A stretch of 64,000 nt of DNA from Siphonodentalium dalli (Eukaryota > Mollusca > Scaphopoda > Gadilida > Siphonodentaliidae). Shown here piece by piece: positions 63,401 through 64,000 of the stretch. A program made the translations under genes and the position numbers. Position 1 is the first letter of the stretch; every line of letters starts with the position of its first letter. Location: the NCBI GenBank assembly GCA_032622095.1, contig CP136069.1, forward strand, positions 50,886,760 to 50,950,759. Direction: 5' to 3'. Below the pieces are notes generated by a model, which had not been told where the DNA came from, searched no databases, and was given only the letters and a program-made list of their open reading frames with translations.

Positions 63401-63815
63401 CAAACCCCCTGTCACAACGTCACTGCCAACCATACCAATGCCATATATCCATGTTTGAGTAAATGCCACTACATGAATTTAGATATAGATTTAAAATTAG
63501 CCAACTGAGCACTAAATTATATCACTTGTGACTAAGTTCTGAGTCACATCAGTTGTGTGTAATGTTTACTGGCGTTTGATTGATTAATCTGACGATGGAC
63601 CTGGCATCCTTTCCATTCCTCAATATATGATATATTGAGAAATAGCCATATGAGTCTTCTGTATATGATAGTGACATTATACTTCACTTGATAAAAATCT
63701 CTAGAAGGATTGAAAGCTTGTGTATTGTGTAACATTATATTTGTACAATAATATATCTCATGAGTCTAAAAAGATGTTATTTTGCTGTTAATCGATAATG
63801 CCAAAAACTACAGAA
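63401..63815. other. no gene recognised
   Basis: Short frames only. TCAATATATGATATATTGAG at 63620 is a small palindrome. Confidence 0.4.
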
Positions 63816-63816
63816 G

Positions 63817-64000
63817 TTAAAGGTACTCAATCCGATTAAGCACCCCTAAATTACCATTTCTTTGGCTTTGGGGGTAAAAAATATTTGATTTGAGTCGAGG
63901 AGCCCACCCTTCAAAGCTCAGAGTGATCAGATATCGAATTTTGAAGTTTGTAAATTTTTGGAGATGTGGTCCACTTCCACGTGCTCAAACAGACAAATTA
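63817..64000. mobile_element. family F MITE, cut by window end
   Basis: TTAA-AGGTACTCAATCCGATT and most of the left arm. The element continues past the window. Confidence 0.85.

Overview
The window is AT-rich eukaryotic nuclear DNA. Its protein-coding exons are interrupted by GT-AG introns and embedded in a dense, nested field of transposable elements. Several repeat families, such as blocks headed by tandem GTCC runs and short blocks opening with GCTCACCTGAG, look like ones I associate with molluscs, especially bivalves. A lophotrochozoan, probably a bivalve, is therefore the best guess, but this is inference and not proof.

One host gene is convincingly present on the + strand: an acid sphingomyelinase-like phosphodiesterase (SMPDL3 family, annotated here as SMPDL3B-like). 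I propose six coding exons: 10999-11071, 20487-20697, 28711-28955, 29541-29704, 32881-33061 and 35835-36460. All splice phases match, and the exons sum to exactly 1500 nt (499 residues plus stop). The product has a signal peptide, a complete calcineurin-like metallophosphoesterase core, a Cys-rich C-terminal segment and, unexpectedly, a single transmembrane helix with a short basic tail. Exon 1 (signal peptide) lies 9.4 kb from exon 2 and is an inference from phase and fit.

Region by region: 1-3.8 kb is intergenic with palindromic repeats. 4378-10356 is a nested transposon block: a GC-ended outer element with 8-bp target duplications encloses a LINE fragment and a 5.2-kb inner element. The inner element's ends are arrays of AACGCTAAG-type repeats, and its interior holds two related exon-like cassettes and a small hAT-type insertion. 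The gene starts at 11 kb. Intron 1 holds a decayed antisense LINE (11.95-14.87 kb) and many MITEs. Intron 2 holds a three-unit tandem array split by a Mutator-like element with 9-bp target duplications. Introns 3-5 hold further MITEs, and exon 4 has a tandemly triplicated 5' end. Downstream of 36.5 kb I found no host gene. That region has a possible pogo-like transposase fragment, two copies of a hAT-type element rich in GTAATCGATTAC, long tandem arrays of exon-like units, and nine copies (window-wide) of a 0.2-kb Tc1/mariner-type palindrome.

The repeat families are named A (TA-flanked palindromes), B1/B2/B3 (TTAA-flanked, CCCTTT ends), C and D (8-bp target duplications, hAT-like), F (TTAA-flanked palindrome), G/H/I/P (GTCC-microsatellite blocks), E and M (other dispersed repeats), J/K (nested large elements) and N (another CCCTTT-ended family). 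The most unusual observation is a 68-bp near-perfect palindrome that occurs as a shared module inside three otherwise different TTAA-flanked MITE families.
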